Positions 6,792 through 6,993 of a DNA stretch of 6,993 nucleotides are shown piece by piece. The translations under genes were made by a program, and so were the position numbers. Within the stretch, counting starts at the first letter, position 1, and every line of letters begins with the position of its first letter. The notes under the pieces are model-generated. The model saw nothing but the letters and a program-made list of their open reading frames with translations. It was not told where the DNA came from and did no database searches. Origin of the DNA: an uncultured Eubacteriales bacterium (GTDB lineage Bacteria > Bacillota_A > Clostridia > Oscillospirales > Acutalibacteraceae); contig CAKSGI010000096.1 in NCBI GenBank assembly GCA_934454005.1, positions 1 through 6,993 on the forward strand. The letters run 5' to 3'.

Positions 6792-6830
6792 GCCTTAGAT
6801 AAATTTAGTCATTTCTAAGGCTTTTATTAT
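6792..6830 (+). terminator. Intrinsic terminator after the small gene
   Basis: GCCTTAGA (6792-6799) pairs perfectly with TCTAAGGC (6814-6821) around a 14-nt loop, and is followed at once by TTTTATTAT (6822-6830). A GC-containing 8-bp stem plus a U-rich tail 9 nt after the stop codon is the standard form of a rho-independent terminator. The sequence before the stem is A-rich, so it could work weakly in the other direction too. Confidence 0.85.
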
Positions 6831-6856
6831 ATATAATAATTTTCAGAGGATAATAT

Positions 6857-6993
6857 ATGATAATTGAAACCAAAAGATTAATCCTAAGACCATTTAAGGT
6901 TGATGATGCTAATGATGTATATGAATATTTAAAAGAACCAAAAGTGAATTGCTTTAAATCAATGAAGCTTAATTCTATTAATGAAGCTAAGGC
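6857..6993 (+). CDS. GNAT-family N-acetyltransferase, N-terminal fragment (3' end outside window)
   Basis: The frame opens at the ATG at 6857, preceded by AGAGGA (6845-6850) at a 6-nt spacing, and stays open to the right edge (45 codons). The N-terminus, IETKRLILRPF (3-13) followed by DDANDVYEYLKEPKV (16-30), is the typical first strand and helix of RimJ/RimL-like GNAT acetyltransferases, which move an acetyl group from acetyl-CoA to a protein N-terminus or small amine. The acetyl-CoA binding motif (R/Q-x-x-G-x-G/A) would lie beyond the window, so substrate and completeness cannot be judged. It begins after the terminator at 6792-6830 and is likely a separate transcription unit unrelated to the defence operon. 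Confidence 0.82.
   Translation, partial: MIIETKRLILRPFKVDDANDVYEYLKEPKVNCFKSMKLNSINEAK

Noticed and set aside
6832..6837. Perfect TATAAT as a -10 box for the acetyltransferase gene
   Set aside because: No acceptable -35 box at 16-18 bp, no extended -10, and the surrounding sequence is an A/T run serving as the terminator tail; it could be real but is not supported enough to list.
1..6993. CRISPR arrays, tRNA or rRNA genes, transposases, toxin-antitoxin pairs, and methyltransferase genes
   Set aside because: No regular repeats, cloverleaf-like segments, insertion-sequence ends, or methyltransferase motifs were seen on either strand.

Overview
The window is very AT-rich (by eye about 70% A+T). 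It uses standard bacterial codons (TGG for Trp, TGA as a stop), has purine-rich Shine-Dalgarno sites, and all its genes are tightly packed on the + strand. This points to a low-GC Bacillota (Firmicutes) genome, possibly of Clostridia or Erysipelotrichia type. The sequence alone does not fix the genus.

Positions 1-6442 hold the downstream part of a four-gene operon. The order is (i) the C-terminal part of a GHKL/MutL-MORC-like ATPase that enters from the left edge, (ii) a 919-aa Z1-domain superfamily II helicase-like ATPase, (iii) a 313-aa PD-(D/E)XK nuclease of the DUF4420 family, and (iv) a 695-aa AIPR-family protein. The junctions overlap by 4, 8 and 4 bp, so the genes are almost certainly co-transcribed and translationally coupled. 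This combination matches the predicted restriction/anti-phage systems described in comparative-genomics work on MutL/MORC-like ATPases in restriction-modification systems (Iyer, Abhiman and Aravind 2008). In those systems a C5-cytosine methyltransferase, often with a Vsr-like nuclease, commonly lies beside the same genes. None is inside this window; if present it would be to the left of position 1.

The likely division of labour is inferred, not shown. The GHKL ATPase would act as an ATP-gated clamp or switch, the Z1 protein as a DNA translocase or remodeller, the DUF4420 protein as the DNA-cutting subunit, and AIPR as an accessory or effector protein of unknown biochemistry.

Positions 6443-6617 are non-coding and contain a perfect 18-bp inverted repeat (6482-6531), probably marking the 3' end of the operon, and three short perfect palindromes. 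Next come a 54-aa protein of unknown function (6618-6782), a clear intrinsic terminator (6792-6830), and the start of a GNAT acetyltransferase gene (6857 to the right edge). These last genes look like flanking chromosome rather than part of the defence operon.

Three naive gene starts need correcting. The first gene has no start in the window (the ATG at 90 is internal), the nuclease starts at 3417 rather than 3387, and the small protein starts at 6618 rather than at the TTG at 6540.
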